Shown here: in pieces, positions 23,245 to 39,600 of the stretch
Layout: every line of letters starts with the position of its first letter
Numbering within the stretch: the stretch's first letter is position 1
Source of the DNA: Owenia fusiformis
Lineage: Eukaryota; Annelida; Polychaeta; Sabellida; Oweniidae
Assembly (NCBI GenBank): GCA_903813345.2
Contig: CAIIXF020000007.1
Location: 16,350,714 to 16,414,713, forward strand
Direction: 5' to 3'
DNA length: 64,000 bases
Position numbers and translations under genes: made by a program
Notes under the pieces: model-generated
What the model was told of the DNA's origin: nothing
Seen by the model: only the letters and a program-made list of their open reading frames with translations
Database searches by the model: none

Positions 23245-26200
23245 GACGTTTCGATGGGAAGACATATTAAAACAACATCATACAGCTTAGTGAAAGCATG
23301 TACGTTTTGTGTATTATTTATTAGACATATAAGAGCAGTGAGTAACAGTGCTATATTTGATCAGGCGATATGTTAAATGTTCAGGACTACTGTAGTAGAT
23401 AACGCAAGGTGTTTTATCTCTCATCTTTAGAACAGGCACCTTGATATGTACTACTGTAACATACATGTGTTCAGTTGTTAACAACCTAGAACTGTACTAC
23501 CCTTCACCTATAAGCATTACTCTTTCTAAGAGCTCAATTTAACCACAAGATTAGAGATAATTCCTTCACCTTGCCTAGATTACTACATTCATAAGCTACT
23601 AGACAGAAATTCATGGCACTGCCGCACTATTTTTTCTACCTATTAATGCTAACTTTCAGTTCATATTTAATTTGCCATTAATAACCACAAAACTACATTT
23701 GAGTTAATTAAGATCAGTATCAAATCATCTGTTATGATCAGAGGCTATTTTGTCTAGCTGAAGAGGTTCAGGATATATTATCACAGCAAACAAATCTACA
23801 TACAGGGTGGAACTATATACTATACAGTCTTATGCAGAGATACAACAAATATAAACAATAAATATGGATTATCCTATATGAGGTTCAGGATATTGGGATT
23901 ATCCTGAGGCAAATATATTATATCTGACCGAGGGTCTTAGGTCCCGAGGGTAGATGTGAAAATAAAAGTTTTTACAAACCTGCTTTATGTACCTGTAACA
24001 CGTCCAAGTATTGGATAAAAATCAGATCTTGTATGTTTATTATCCATATAGGCTGGGGTTCTGTTATTTATGCTGTCAAAAAGAATATTTAAAAGAAACA
24101 GTGATCTCGCTAGCATCATGAAGCGACCTAGTTGAGAATTATTTGATTTGAGATTTTCTGGGATGTTTCTTATAAAATCTCGAGCTAGTTAGTTAGAATT
24201 TTATTTTGAGCATGTTAGGTAAAAAAATAAGACAGTCATTTTTATATTATTTTTTGTTACCATGTTGTTCACTGTATCCAGGCAGTGAACTGATATCCTG
24301 ATATAATTTTTATAAGTTCTTGTATGTGATCCAGAGATATCATTTGCCTCATTATTTGTAGAAAAGATAGTTATAATGTATTTTGATATTGTACAAATGT
24401 CACGCTTAGTCAAATCAAGATGGAGATAGAAACATTGATATCACATGTCAAAATGTCATAGGTTGCTGTTACTTAAGTGTTAAGTTAAAAACTAGCCAAA
24501 ATCACACTGTGATAATAATACTAAACTTGTTTGATTTATTGCCTTTTATAAGTGTTTAAATAGTATATGTCTAAAAAGGAGTTTGGTGGTTTGAATTGAT
24601 AACCTTGACATTCTCTGCCTAAAGACCCAGAGCACTAGTTAAAGTACACGTTTAATAAGGTTTTTTGTAGTTGTAGAACATGTGATAGAAATGAAAAGTG
24701 GACGTTCCTGTCTCCAACAAAATGAATCAATAAAAATTGAGATAGTGCAAAATATGAAATACATGTTTTTCATGGTAAACCTTAATTTGAATTTCAAGTT
24801 AAGGAAATGCATGTTTCAATAATAAATGTTGAATAGAGATATGCTCAGATCAAAATATTTGTTTAAAACAGGGATATCTAATTTAAAATGGTATGTTTTT
24901 CAAAGAGAGTGTATTACTTTTGCATAGGTTTATGTATTCTGAATTAAAAGTGAGGGTTTCCCTACAGAGTGGTTTTCAGCATAAAACGTTATGTTCTGAA
25001 GATAGTTCTCCATCTCCAGAAAGGTTTTCATGGTGAACTACACAAATAAGAACAAGGTGTGACAGTCAGAAAAACTCAAACACTGAATGTTTCAAAGATT
25101 TTGTTTTTTCAGTGAAATAGTAGACTCAAAATACATACATATACAGCTGTAACCGAGCCTGGAATACACCAGATGTACTTAGTTAGAATTTGTTCTTCAG
25201 TTGTGAAAACATCTAGGTTCAACTTGGCTACTCTCCAATATAATGCGAATTAGAAGCTGCTTGTGAGATCCCCTTGAATAAGTATCTATTCCAAAATAAA
25301 AAATGAAGAATTTTTATGAATATTGACAGGGAGTGTTAGATATGATATGCAAGTTATATTCTTGTTTATTTGTTGTTTATTGTTATTAAATATTGATTTA
25401 TTTTAAGTGTAAATGCATGGATTTTGACAGGTTTACCAACCATTGTATCTAGTTAAGATAGTGTAAGGGTGAAGAACTCATGTTTCAACTTCATCTTACT
25501 TTAAGGAAGATATAGCTGGTTTGTTTAATAAAACAGTAAATAATTTTTGGGTAACACATATAACTTAACAAGTGTCTTTTGATGCTGTAGTTAGTGTTGA
25601 ATCTAATGTTACCACTAGGCATCAAGAAAAACTAAAAATAGATACATTACATTTTGGCAAATGCTATGAAAGCACTCTATTTTCCATCTTAATATTGTTT
25701 AGATTTCTTAATAAATAAGCAGAAAAAGTATCATAACAATTCAGTTTTTCACTAACATAAAACTAACACAGCATGTCATTTCTCCTCAGTGACATGTATA
25801 TCAGATTTGCTTTTACCAAGACACTGGTTGATCTGTGGTCTCTAGCATAATAGAGGAACCACCCTGATCTCCATAGCCAAGCCGCTGTACCCTCTGAGTC
25901 AATTTTAGAATAAAAAACTCCATTACGTACCATTATAACATTTCAACTCATTAATGGGCACAGCTCAAGCTCAGTGAAACAGTTTCTGGGCTGTAGGTGT
26001 TTATTAGAGTCTTATTTAGCTTGCCATGACAAAATAATGACCACACAGATTTTGAAATAAATGAACCTGGAGAGAGCTACCACTAGAAAGCAACCTGTTT
26101 TAGAATTTTTTTTAATGATGTAACGTCTTTGATAATAATATCTTAATGAGCTCAAGTATAGCTTTTAGAGCATTTTTATGGGAGTTTAAATATGAAACAA

Positions 26201-27647
26201 ATTTTTGCTACTTACAGTGAGAAAATTTAATGATATTTTTTCTACCTTTATATTCTGATTAGATTTAGTCTAGATGAAAGGATTATTTTGAATTATAGTG
26301 TATGCTTCAACCAAATGTTACACCTACAAATAGATTTGAAAACTGGATTCACTGGCAGGAGGCTCAGTATAGTACATATTGTTTTATAAACCTATGATCT
26401 CCTCAGCATTAAGCCAAGTAGGTCCTCAGGTACTGCATCAACTTTGCATCATCTATTTGCACCTTTTGCTGAATTTGCTCCACCTTGAAAATGAGAAAAA
26501 TTGGCATGTTCTGACCAATTTTTAAGCAGAACTGTAAACATTTGTTGAATATTTGCCAATATTAAAAATTCTTTGGAGAACACTATATATATTTTAACAA
26601 TGATCTGAGCATTGCGAGAGGAAGTAATATTCTCTAATAACTATGGTATGATAACATAAATAAAAATAGATAATATTTTGACTTTTGATTTGTGAGGTTC
26701 AGATTCCGATTTGTTAAAGAGCCATATGCGATATTAACAGTTTCCTTCATTCTCACTTTCATAAGTATCTGCTATGAAATATTGTATTTGAAAGTGGTGA
26801 TATTTATTGCTTGGCTCCCATTGCAATGTTAGTGGCTAATCAATATAGGCATATATCACAATGTTAATCCCATATAAAAAGTACTTCTTTCATTTATCAA
26901 ATTGAGTGAATAAAATAAGGAATAATGCGGGAAAAAATTAAAAAGATACACAGACTCGATCAAAAAATGGTGTGATTGTGAAGTTATAAGAATTGGACAA
27001 AGAGAAAAAGGGAGAAGTTATCTGCACCTTGAAAAATGTTTGGGAAGCTAATGGAATCTGAAGATCAATGTTTCACACAAGAGCAAGGCATTCAATCATC
27101 TTGTAAATGATGTCATATTCTGTGATAGCTCATTTTATGATATCATGATGTAATCACATATTTTAGAAACATCTGATTTTGCTTTATTCGTAATAAACAC
27201 ATGCTTTGTAATAGATATGTTAATTTTATGTACAAAAATGTCCTTATTATTGGATATTTTTTGTAAAACTGATCAGATGTAGAACAAGTCATGGACTATA
27301 GTACTATGATTTTCACTTTGGCTATTTTGGCTATGAAATATTCAAAATGGGCCAAAATGTACCATAATATAATCACAATTTCTAAATTCTCGTTTAGGTA
27401 CTGGCAAATACTAATAGATAGGAGGAACATCAGTAGGGATAGACTTGCTTTGAGAGAACAAATAGATAAAGCATGATTTACCACACTTTCGTATTAATGT
27501 GATGTCATTTTACTTAAAGAGCAATTACATATAACATTGATTCCGCAGGTTCTGTTGAGCTCCGAGATATATTAATTATGTACCTTTACTGTAATGTAAC
27601 AAAGATTAGAATATTGATAATCAATTCTATTTTCTCCTATGTTTCAG
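23245..27647. other. Non-coding region upstream of CTDSPL2
   Basis: AT-rich DNA with no supported coding exon. It probably contains the promoter and one or more untranslated first exons of CTDSPL2, because the first coding exon begins after a splice acceptor at 27646-27647. No TATA box or CpG-like island could be assigned by eye. Confidence 0.4.
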
Positions 27648-27673
27648 GACAACACAGAGTGGCGGTATGTGAA

Positions 27674-30600
27674 ATGCGACCACGTCGCCATAATGGCAGA
27701 ACCCCTGCCCCCAAAGATGTAAACCCCACAGAACGTGAGCAGACAACCCCATCTAGTGAGGAGTCACATAATACCGGTCACAACCTTCGACAAAGAACAC
27801 CTAAAAAAGAACAGGTAAGTTGTTTACTTGAAAACAGAAAAGGAAATGTTGGTTCTGATTTAATGAATCATGATATTGATAATCCATCATGATTTTTATG
27901 TCACCACCACAAGTGGTGATATATTGTTAAAGTCTCAAACTTTTTTTGTGGACGGTGTTTGGTGGTTTGTGTTCAGTGGTAGGTAATGGGCAGTTGGTGT
28001 TCAGAATTTATCATTCTGTAACAAATGGCAGGTAGTGATATTTTTCATATAAATGTCTTGTCTCAATATTCAAGTGAAATTACATTTATTTGATTTCATG
28101 CAATTAATATGCATATTAAATACCAATTGCCTAGATACTCAGGGTACACTCAAGTCTGTCTCTGTCAGTTTGGCTTGAATCATTACATGAAGAATGAAGT
28201 TGCAATAAAGTAATGAAAATAGACAGTATCATGCCATGATGGTAACTCTAATTGATTATTTCAAAAGTCAAGACAACATTAATTCTATTTCTGACCGATT
28301 TATGTCATTGTTGAAACATTTAGCCTTGAATTGATGAAAACAACTCTGCTTAATCTCATGTTGATATTGAACATTTGATATTGAATATTCGAGAACTTCC
28401 TTTAATCTAGATGTAGAAACCTTAAAGATAATATCCATAATCATTTTTTATTATTATTTTATTTGAAGCGTTCAATAAATTGTTGTCCTTTAATAAATCA
28501 ATGGTATTACATGGTATATCTAATTGCTAAAATTTTCACATAGAAAATTTGGCAGATCTACCAAATTTTAAAAGTCCGCCAAATTAAGTAACCGCCAAAT
28601 TCAATAAATGTATTTCATATTTCAATCGTAAATATGTATGGTATATACATTTCAATATTGCAAGTCTGCCAAATTAAGTAGCCGCCAAATGTTCAAAACA
28701 GCAAATCCTTCAAAATAAGTAGCGCCAAATTAAGTAGAAGTGCAGTATATTCCACTGATAAAACCATTGTCTAGTATTAAAAATTCCTAAAGGTTTTTAA
28801 TATACAGAATTGAATGATTAAATTTGATAATATTAAGATCTTTCTAGCATCAATATGAATTGAAATATGTAATATGGTGTAATATTATGGGGAATGACTG
28901 AAAATACGAATTGAGATTGAAATGACTGAATGTTAGAAAATTGTTGTTTTAGAAAGGATCTGGAATACTGTCCACTATCAAAAGTTACATTTGGTCCGAG
29001 AAGAAGAAACCACAAGACACTGAAAAAATGGTGAGTCAATAAAATTATTTTATGGTACGATATATTCGAGTTACAGGTGTAGGGTATAAAGCATTTTATC
29101 ACTTAAAACTCCATTCATTAAGCAATTTATACTATGGTCGCCTTTCTTGTCAATTGATACATAATTGGTAATAAAGAAGGTATAATATTTATTGAATTAC
29201 AAAAAACTTAACTTTAGTTCTGTTACACACTTTAGCTCTGAAGTTTCTATTTTGGTGATATATTTCATTCCAAATATAAAATTAAAAATAAACCTGTCAA
29301 TCAAATCAGAGAGGAAATGAATGATGGCTGCAATCAGATTAAAAAATCAAGGTCATGCTGATCTGAATATATTAATAATTGTCCTAAGGGCTGATGTGAA
29401 AATTCTATGCCTACTCTTTAACCAGGTTATCGTGACCTTAATCTTTTAAATGTAAATCCTATAAAAGGGCAGGTATATTTTTAGTGTCATTGTTAAATAA
29501 AAATAAATTTTGCAATATTTTATGAGACTACTATTGCCAAGGTTTGAAAACTAGGGGATATAAGTTGAGTTAGATAAACATACAAAGATGATTGATTTCT
29601 TTTAGACCTTGACAAAAAGTATAGAAAAAGCAAAATGTCTCTTCAGTGTTATTTGCTACGCTTTGGCATTGCTGTCGTCTTGTTTATAATTGAAAGGTAT
29701 TTCATGAAAAGAAGCCTTCTTTAGAGAGAGGCATTCAATCAGATAGGTTTTATACCCCATTGCAATATAAGCAGTGATGAAACCCTATACACCTCACTAT
29801 CAGATTTAATCATCCATCCCGCCCAACATATTTAAAGTTCAACTCAACCATTTCCCTGTTTGTCTTCCAAATTGTAGCAAGTGCTAACACCTGTAAAATA
29901 CATGAAGAGAACCCCAAACTTGTTCCATTTAGTGGAAAAGTTCTGACACATTGTTATAGTCTCCAAATTTTTTGTGGATGGTATTTGGGGGTTGGTGTTT
30001 GGCACCCTGTGTCTGTAACAAATGGCAGGTCGTGACATTTCACATTTCAATGCTGTCTATTTCTAGTTTTCATTTTACCATTATAAATGTCATAAAATGA
30101 TGATATTTAACATGTTCTTCAGGATATCCTTATTGTCATTTATAAGCGTATGTACCTTCATCTATGTGTATCTTGAATTAATAAATATAAGTTGGCATTA
30201 TGATTGGATGTGCTTGCATTATAATAGTAACAGAGATGATTACCTCGCATTAAGATGCTGGTTCTTGTAATTTTAAGCTATAAGGTGTTGTGATATAATA
30301 ATGAAATTGGAGTTCCTGTTTCAGACACGATGCATGTTGTGACAAAATTTTCTCTACTGGTTGATGAATCTTAATTTGCCTGTTTTGTTCCAAATAACTT
30401 AGAATTTCTGTCTTTTGGCAGGGTGAAAAACATATTTTCAACAGATTGCCATGTATTTATCAGATTTACAACTGGGTGTAGTGTCAGGTTCCTCTAATGT
30501 TAGGGAGATCACTGATGTTGATGTTGATATTTATTACAGAATACTTGGAATAGTAAGATACTTGTTCAAGAATCACTAAAAACATGGGATTTCAAGAGAA

Positions 30601-33600
30601 AGAGATACATGTATATTGTTGAACTAGTTTGATTTTCAGTCATTGTTCCCCTAAAGGTAGACAATTGTTTTCTCGGAATCATAAGCTACATCATTCCAAA
30701 ACCCTTGCTACCTTACCTTTGTCTTATCCACACTGCCCTTGCCCTATCATATCGTAATTATTATTTGTATCTATCTTTTTCATATATTCAGCCTCCATCA
30801 GTCACTGCATTGAAACGAACCCGGAAGTCGGGATGTAGTGACGTAAATGACAACATGTTGATCTCATCCACTCCATGTGCTGCAAAACGTACAAAACTCA
30901 CAAATGGCACATCTTCAATTACTCAAAATGGGGATGTTATGAATAGCCCCGCTCCTAAGGGTACATCACGGACCAAAAAGTCCACTGCGTCTGGTTGGAA
31001 ACACACTCGAAGGAAGCGAGGAAAGGGTATGGAATATCACTTTTTGGGGGTGACATAATATACAAACTATTTGTCAGGGTTCAGGTTTCATTAGCATAAT
31101 TTTCCTGTTTACCAAAATCACCACTTGTTTTGTGGATGTGAGAACTCATGTCTCACATCCACATTTTGGCCACCAGAAGCTACTAGGTTAGGTTCAATGT
31201 TTTCAATGTTTATTTGTTCAGACTCATTAACTAATATATTGAGAAATATAATATTCAGTGATTGTTATTATGCAATTATGATTTGACCTCTTTAGTGGAT
31301 GTGCTTGAGTGTTGTATTCTCAATTAAATGATTTTTAGATTTATATTTTTTTATGACTTTTAGGAAGAGGTAAACAGAATAATGATATAAAAGACACAGA
31401 AGCATGTGAGGAGACGAAACCAGAAGTCAGTGAAACAGAGGGGGAAGCTATCCCAGAAGACCCTACTAGTCCACCAAGAAGTAGCCTTCTCGGAACAATA
31501 TTCTCCCCCATGTTTCAACTATTCAACCAACAAAATGGTATGGGAACCTATAACACTGAATACAACATTAGTTGTACTAAATCCAAAAAATCTTATTTTT
31601 GCTAAAAGATAAGAAAATGTTCCTTAATTTTGCCAATTATGATCTGTTTTTTCGTAGAAAAAATTCTTCAAAAGTTCTAACTAACTTAAAACTTCTAAAA
31701 TAATCTTTTTTGTAAAGGTTGATTCTTAGATCTGATTATGCCTTTATGCCTAGTTTGGTAAAGCAACTACTTCCTACATTTTTGAATATTCTCCCTCCCA
31801 TGTATAGCAGTGAATAATAATACAAACATTTTATTTGTGTCATTTTTCTTAAAAGAATGAAATATTGATATTATTAATCAGTCTGAGAACCAATCAAATT
31901 ACAGTATTATCAATATCTTACCCTGAATCATTATTATTATAATATATTATGATATCTTTCTTTAGGTGAGGCCACTCAGGAAGATGAGTTGGATGTGATA
32001 CAGAAGCTGAATTTGGAGATTAACGATAACTGGGAGAGTGAGAATGATAGTGCATGTTCATCTACCACAACAAACTCCAGTAAGCACTTAAACCTCGTTC
32101 ATTAAGATGTGGATATGGAACACTCTTCATACTGGCCAAAATTGTTATTGACTTATTGATCACCCCTCGTATACCCTCATATAGGCTTTGTCATCTATCA
32201 CAATGACATTATCAGATATACCTGTTATATTTTATATCAACAATAAATTGTATGCCTGTATGTAATTTTCTTACTGAGTTTGAAACAGTAACTCTTCAAA
32301 AATATATTTCAATTTTTTCTCAATAAGTAACAGCTCATTTGGAATATAAAGATTCTTTATTTTTAAACTTCAAAAGCACACTTTTCTGTCTGATTTAATT
32401 TTCCCAAATCCACTATATGTCCTCTATACTAAAATTTCAAAAACTTCAAACCAGCAGAATCAAGGTTTTACATTAAGGTACATATATTAATAATAATTCT
32501 ACTCTATTGCAGGTAAGGAAAATGCCAACCCCTCAGAGGAAGTCAGTTGTATGTACTCTCAGGGCTCACATGGAGGACAAACGGGGACAGTGGAGGCCAA
32601 TGGAAACAGCCATGAGATTGCAGAGTGTGATTCAACAACAATGCCCCTCTGGATGCCCCAAGAGGAAGATGATACGTCTGAAGAAGTGAATGAATCCGGT
32701 GATTTGGAGGAGTACGATCAATTTGATCCGTAAGTAGTTGCTGATAAATGAGTACTAGTTCATCATTTCAATGTTTTATAAATTACTTTTCAGATACAGC
32801 TATAGATATCTGTCTTTCATTTTAGGTACTATTTTATCAAGCATTTACCAGAGCTGTCGGATGATATGAGAGCTAAAGTGCCATTTCTGCCAGTTAAGAC
32901 CCGGAGCACCCCTGAGTTCTCGCTTGTACTAGACCTGGTAAGAAAACAACTTGCTATATAGAGCACTTTTTGTTTTAAGAAATAATTAATGATAGATAAG
33001 GCATATTTATGGCATTCTTCGTGAAGCAGTATTTACATATACATAACATAACAGTCAATATGATGGAAATTACCCAAATGCGAGTAGGTAGTTACCAGTT
33101 TCACCACCAGGTGGCTGATTCGGGTCAATTAACATGTCAGGTATGTAAGAAAGTTCCTTTAAACTTGAATATTATCAATTTAAGTGGCTCAATTTTCATA
33201 TAACCCTTATGTGTCTGACTTATACTAATGAAAATATGTCCAGTAAAGCAAAATATTATCTGTCCGCTAAAAGAAAAGATATTTCATTTTTTGTGATTTT
33301 ATAGCATGGGGTCTATGGGGAATCTCCCCGAGCTAGAAGTCACATTTTCAGAGAAAATTAATTTTTCAAAGTTGATAAACACTTTTTAAAACCACATTTC
33401 TAGATGTAATTTTACATGTAGATTTCAAATATGATATTACTTTGACTGAATTTTGAATTTTTAATGACGAAAATCAAGATTATTTCTACTCGCATCTGGG
33501 TTATTCTCATCAAATGTTGATAATTTCTGTCAATGAATTCTTACATGTATGTAAAACAAATGCATCTTATTATTTCCAAATTTCACTGTCGGAAAAACTA

Positions 33601-36600
33601 ATATTATTATTGAAGTTTTGGAAGGTTGACAGTTGTTAGAGAAATAAAATCTCATAAAACGACTTCATGTCTTGTATTGTTCTTTTCTATTTGTAGGATG
33701 AGACGCTTGTTCATTGCAGTCTGAATGAGTTGGAGGACGCTGCGTTCACGTTCCCTGTCCTTTTTGAGGACATGACATACCAAGTAAGCGCATATTCCTG
33801 ATTTGTAGTTTCCTTTCATACCAGGAAAAAAAATTATGTGCATATTTTTGCATACTTTTAAAAATATAGAATTCTTATGATAAAGAAGTATTCATTATAT
33901 AATGTAAGTTTAGTTGATTATTGTAAATATGTTATACTTGTTCATAATTTGTGCCTTGTACCTTTAAGAGATATTCAATTTGAAGTTTTTTGTAATGCAC
34001 TTCAAGTAAAGTAAATTATGCTAATCTGTTGAAAAAAAAATTTATCCTTCAGGACATGTATTTTGATCTTTTATAATTTGTGTATATTTTAAAACATTAT
34101 TCAGCTGTTTTCTACCAATCTTAATCAATTCCTCTTCATATATCAGTGTTTTTTATGTTTAGGTGTATGTCAGAACAAGACCATTTTTCCGAGAGTTCCT
34201 TGAGCATGTCTCCAAGTTCTATGAGGTCATCTTGTTTACGGCATCTAAAAAGGTTTACGCAAACAAATTGATGAATCTCTTGGATCCTCGTAAACAGCTT
34301 GTCAGGTGCGTAAATAAAAACACAGGTGCTAAGATAACAATCTATACAGATGTAGTCAATGGCTCAGAAAATATATGTGATAATGCTTGAATTGTATGTA
34401 TACATATTATAGCAGAAAAGTCCACGATAATGTCAATTTGCATATGTCTTGTACTTTGAATTACATAATTTATTTATTGTTCTTGATAATTTGGTCATTG
34501 TATTTTGTAAATTGAGAATTTAATAAAGATGCTTTACATTATTTGTAGTGACATTTGATACAAAGGTAATATAACCCACCAATATGGCTTATACTGATTT
34601 AAAAATATTTCTAGATAATTCAAGAAACATGTTACACTTCAAAGCTACTTTGATATTGGTAATTAGGGCCTGTTTTGTATCTTTTAGGCATCGCTTGTTC
34701 CGGGAGCACTGTGTTTGTGTAAATGGCAACTATATCAAAGACTTGACCAATCTAGGGAGAGATCTTTCCAAAACCATAATAGTGGACAACTCTCCCCAGG
34801 CTTTTGGATACCAGGTACAAAACCACCTTTTAAGTTCTTAAAGGCTTTTTATTTTCACATTTGTAGAAAGAATCTCAATAGGAGTACATGTACTGACAAT
34901 ACAAAACAACATTTCACTCTACATGGGTGAGCCTATTCCGGCACTAAAGGCCTAAAAAGATGGGGAGGGGGGGGGGGCAAAAGTGTTAAAACTGTAGGCA
35001 GTTGAGAAATTTAAAGATGTCATTTTAAAAGCAAAAAAGGCTCCAAAACGTAATAAAATATGTAGTTTGGATGTTCATTTATGTCTGTGGATTATATTTT
35101 ATACCACAAACACTTATAAATACCTGAAATTTGCAATAAAAGTGCCCAAAAATTGTTGTTTCGAAATTCCCCATTTTTCCTGTATCGCGCTAGTCACATG
35201 ACCCTTACGCGTAGCAGGCAATGCCTAGTATTACAGATATTACAGTACATATTTCAACATGTTCAATATGGCAAACATCAGCGATTCTGACTCCCGGGTT
35301 CTGGGAAATGGCTATATATAAATCGGCGAGAGGGTGTTATTTAAGGAGGACAATTTAAGGAGGGGAAATATGTCCAAGTATGCCAGTAAAAGAGCAGATA
35401 TGGACTTTAGACAAGTACTATGATGGAGAATCAACTAAAAAAATGTGCGTTCTGGAATGAAGACCCGTTGCCATTGACTGAGAATCCCAGCGATCCTATA
35501 ATCCTACTCAGTTTGAATTTAGACGCGGAAAACAGGTTATGAAAACGGGCTCTCTGCAAAGTTATCAAATTTAGAAAATATGGATCTTGTTTTTGAGTGG
35601 CTTAACAAGCATTCGGATACAAGACTTGGCGCTATCTCTTGTCAAATACACGCAGACTTGCAGTAAATTGGCCATTGCAAATTGCAAAATCAGATCGTCA
35701 AATTAATCGCTTCGTTTTTAAACGTATGCTTCATATCTTCATCCAAAACTTTTAGTATGTGAGGTAGCACCGAAAAATGTACCGGTGTCTGAACAAATTG
35801 AAATTACTTGTTTCCTATGTATTTTTATGTGATACTTCAGAAAATTTATGTCTGACGCGCCGTATCCGGGGCGAAAGTGGTCAAAATGGGGTTTTTGACC
35901 CTAAAAAGGAAAATTACAGGGGGGTACATTATCATCATTGAATAATTAATTCAGTTGATCTTCAATTATTATAATAATTTTATTGAGAGTTGATGAGATC
36001 AGTCTGAGGTAGTATGTAAAGTTTCAATGGTCTGACACTCACGGTTGTCATGGAAATCACAATTTTTGATGAGAAGATCCATAATTTTGGTAAAACCTGT
36101 ACCTGCACCTAATATAGAATGTGGATTATTTTTCAAATCAACAGATATCAGAACATTTTAGCATTCTCAAAATTACCAGGGCAGTTCAAACATTTATTTA
36201 CATATAAAGGATATTGCAATTAACATAACTGGTAAGTGTCAAAGACCATACAATTACATTAGGGATCAAAAGTGGGCGTCGCCCTTATAGTAGTAGATGA
36301 TTGCCATTCTCGATAAATACAGAATTTTAGTTGACTTTTGAGATACATTTATATTGAACTTCTTTGGTTATACTTGATATCAAGCATTTTAACATCTAAG
36401 TGTTATAGTTATTGCATGGGGATACAGGGGGGAAGAGGGGGAGGGGGGGGGGTAGTAACAGAATTGGGAGGGGGCAGAGCTTATCAGTCTTAAGTATAAA
36501 TCTCATCTTCATGGTTCTAGATTTCATAGGGTACATCTTCTTGGTCTTATTATATTCATCTTAATATAGAAGATATTAGAATTTACATGGTTGGTAAGTG

Positions 36601-39600
36601 TCAAAGACCATAGAATAAAACATGTGATCAAAAGTGGGCGTCGCCCTAATCATAGTATATGGTTCATTCTCTTTAAATACAGAGTTTAACTTGACTTTTG
36701 AAGTATATTTACTTAAAAACATCTTTGATTTATACTTAATGTCAAGCATTTCTGGTAAGTTATATACATCTAATTGTAATAGTTATTGCCTGGGGGAGGG
36801 GGGGAGAGTAACAGAATTGGAAATGGGCAGAGCTAATAAGCCTTAAATATAAATCTAATTTACTTAGTTCTGGATTTCATTGGGTACATCTTCTGGGTCT
36901 TCTTCACGTCTTCTCAATATATGGGATATTCCAATTTACATGATTGGTAAGTGTCAAAGATCATTCAATTACGTAAGTGGGTGTTGCCCTCACAATAGTA
37001 GATAATTCATTCTCTATGAATATGGAGTTTAACTTTACTTTAAGATATATTTTTTACATTAAAACTTCTTTGATTACACTTAATATTGTAATAGGTATTC
37101 CCTGGGGGGGAGGCAAGGGGGGTAGTAGCAGAAATGGGAGGGGGCAGAGCCAATGGCCAGTCAGTCTTAAGTATTAATATCATAGTCTGATCATTTTCAT
37201 ATGGAAGAATATACCACTACACTTGCAGACTTGAGAATCATTCAGTTGAATGTGTCTATATGGCGCCCCACTTTTGCCTTTTAAAAAGGTGCTCTTGCTA
37301 TTGCCCTTTCTGCATGACACTTCATCTGTGAATGTATAAAGTGCTAGGAAGGCAGCATATATGTCAGGGTCTATATTGGAGGAAATACCACTGACATCAG
37401 TCTTCATTTGTTTCCAACTCAAGTATCCAGCAGCACACTTTGCTGTATTTTGCTTCTTGTTTTCATCATCATACAAGAACTCATTCCAATCTTTAGGGAC
37501 TCTTGTTTTTCAACCTTAAATAGGGCAAGGTGTCCCTCCCCTCTTTCAGGTTCCTTTATAGAATTTTTGATGTAATTATCACATACAAAAACTAATCAAT
37601 CTGCAATTGTAGAATCTTCCTATTCATGCATAGGAATGGGTTTCTCTGTTCTTGCAAGAAGTCCAGTCAGTGTACCTAGAGCCCAAGGCACAGGGCTCAA
37701 TAGGAACTGCAGGAGACATTCTAGGCTAATTTTATGTTCCTAAGCAAGATCGAAGCTGTTCAAAGATTTTTCATTCAGAATCAGAATGAATTTGAACCAT
37801 CTTATAAGCTTGTTCTGAGTACTTTTTTACTGTCACTGTTGCTGCTGTAGTTTGCTGCTGTAGTTTTCAATTTCATATGTTTTATTATATCGTGAACTCT
37901 TTTTTTCAACTAATCGCAAATTTTCCTTTTGACTAAAATTAGATGACAGCGACATCATTTGGCACAGATTCTCCTTATGATAGACCGTAGAGATGACCTT
38001 CATCCTCAATGGTAAATGGATCAAGAAACTCTATGTCTTTTTCTGTACTTGATATTTGTGCCTTTCCAAGGTCATAATGGGTGTCACACTCATCTCATCT
38101 CTAGATAATATTCCTAAGTTTGTCTTATGAAGGACCGCCTGATTGTTGTAACCATCTCATCCATAAAAAGCACTTATTGTCTGTATGGCCCATATTGCAA
38201 ATCCTCATATTGAACCACCAGATGGACTTGAATGGAAACTAGATGACTCCATCTTTATAATGGGTATTGACTGATATTCTCAGATAAGAGATTGGTGATA
38301 TAGCAACACCAGGAGAGGAATCAGAAAACCCCAGAAGATGTACTCTATGCAATCCAGAATTAAGAAGATGAGATTTATACTTAAGGCAGATTAGATCTAC
38401 ACATTCTAATTCTGTTACGACTCACCCCTCCTCCCCGCCCCAATGTAAAAACTATAATACTTACACAGATGTATTTACCAGAAATGCTTGACATAAATTA
38501 AAATAACAGCAGTTCAGTATAACTATGAATGTATCTCAAAGTCAAGTTCAATTTTGTATTTATACAAAGAACCAATCATCTACTATTGTTAGGATGACAC
38601 CCCCCTTTTGATCATTTATTAATATGTAATTGTATGGTGTTTGACAAATCATGTAAATTGTCATATCCCATATATTGAGATGAATATGAAGAAGACCCAG
38701 ACGATGTACCCCATGAAATCCAGAACTATGCAGATGAGATTTATACTTAAGGCTGATTACCTCTGCCCTTTCCCAATTCTGTTACTACTCTCCCCCAATC
38801 TCCCCCAGGCAAGAACTATTACAATTAGATGTGCATTACTTACCAGAAATGCTTGATATTAAGTATAATCAAAGAAGTTGTAATGTAAATGTATCTCAAA
38901 AGTCAAGTTAAACTGTATTTATAGAGAATGAATCATTGACTTTGATAAGGGCGATGCCCACTTTTGATCAATTGAGTAATTCTATGGTCTTTATACTTAC
39001 CAATCATGCAGAATTATAATATCCTATATATTGAGATGAATGTGAAGAAGACCCGGACGATGTAACCCATGAAATTCAGAACTATGGAGATGAGATTTGT
39101 ACTTAAGGGTGATTAGCTCTACCCTCTTTCAATTCTGTTACCCCCCCATCTACCCCCTCCCCCCATGCAATAAGTATAACACTTAGATGTACATTATTTA
39201 GCAAAAATGCTTGATATGAAGTATAACCAAAGAACATCATTATAAATGTATCTCAAAAGTCAACTAAAATTCTGTATTTATAGAGATTGGCAATCATCTA
39301 CTACTATAAGGGCGACGCCCACTTTTGATCCCTAATGTAATTGTATGGTCTTTGACACTTACCAGTTATGTTAATTGCAATATCCTTTATATTTGAATAA
39401 ATGTTTGAACTCCCCTGGTAATTTTGAGAATGCTAAAATGTTTTGATATCTGTTGATTTGAAAAATAATCCACATTCTATATTAGGTGAAGGTACAGATT
39501 TTTCAAAAATTATGGATCTTCTCATCAAAAATTGTGGTTTCCATGACAACCATGAGTGTCAGACCATTGAAACTTTACATACTACCTCAGAATGATCTCA

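Noticed and set aside
35279-35670. ATG followed by several open stretches as an extra gene in CTDSPL2 intron 10
   Set aside because: Interrupted after about 17 codons and no family could be recognised; possibly repeat debris next to the foldback element.
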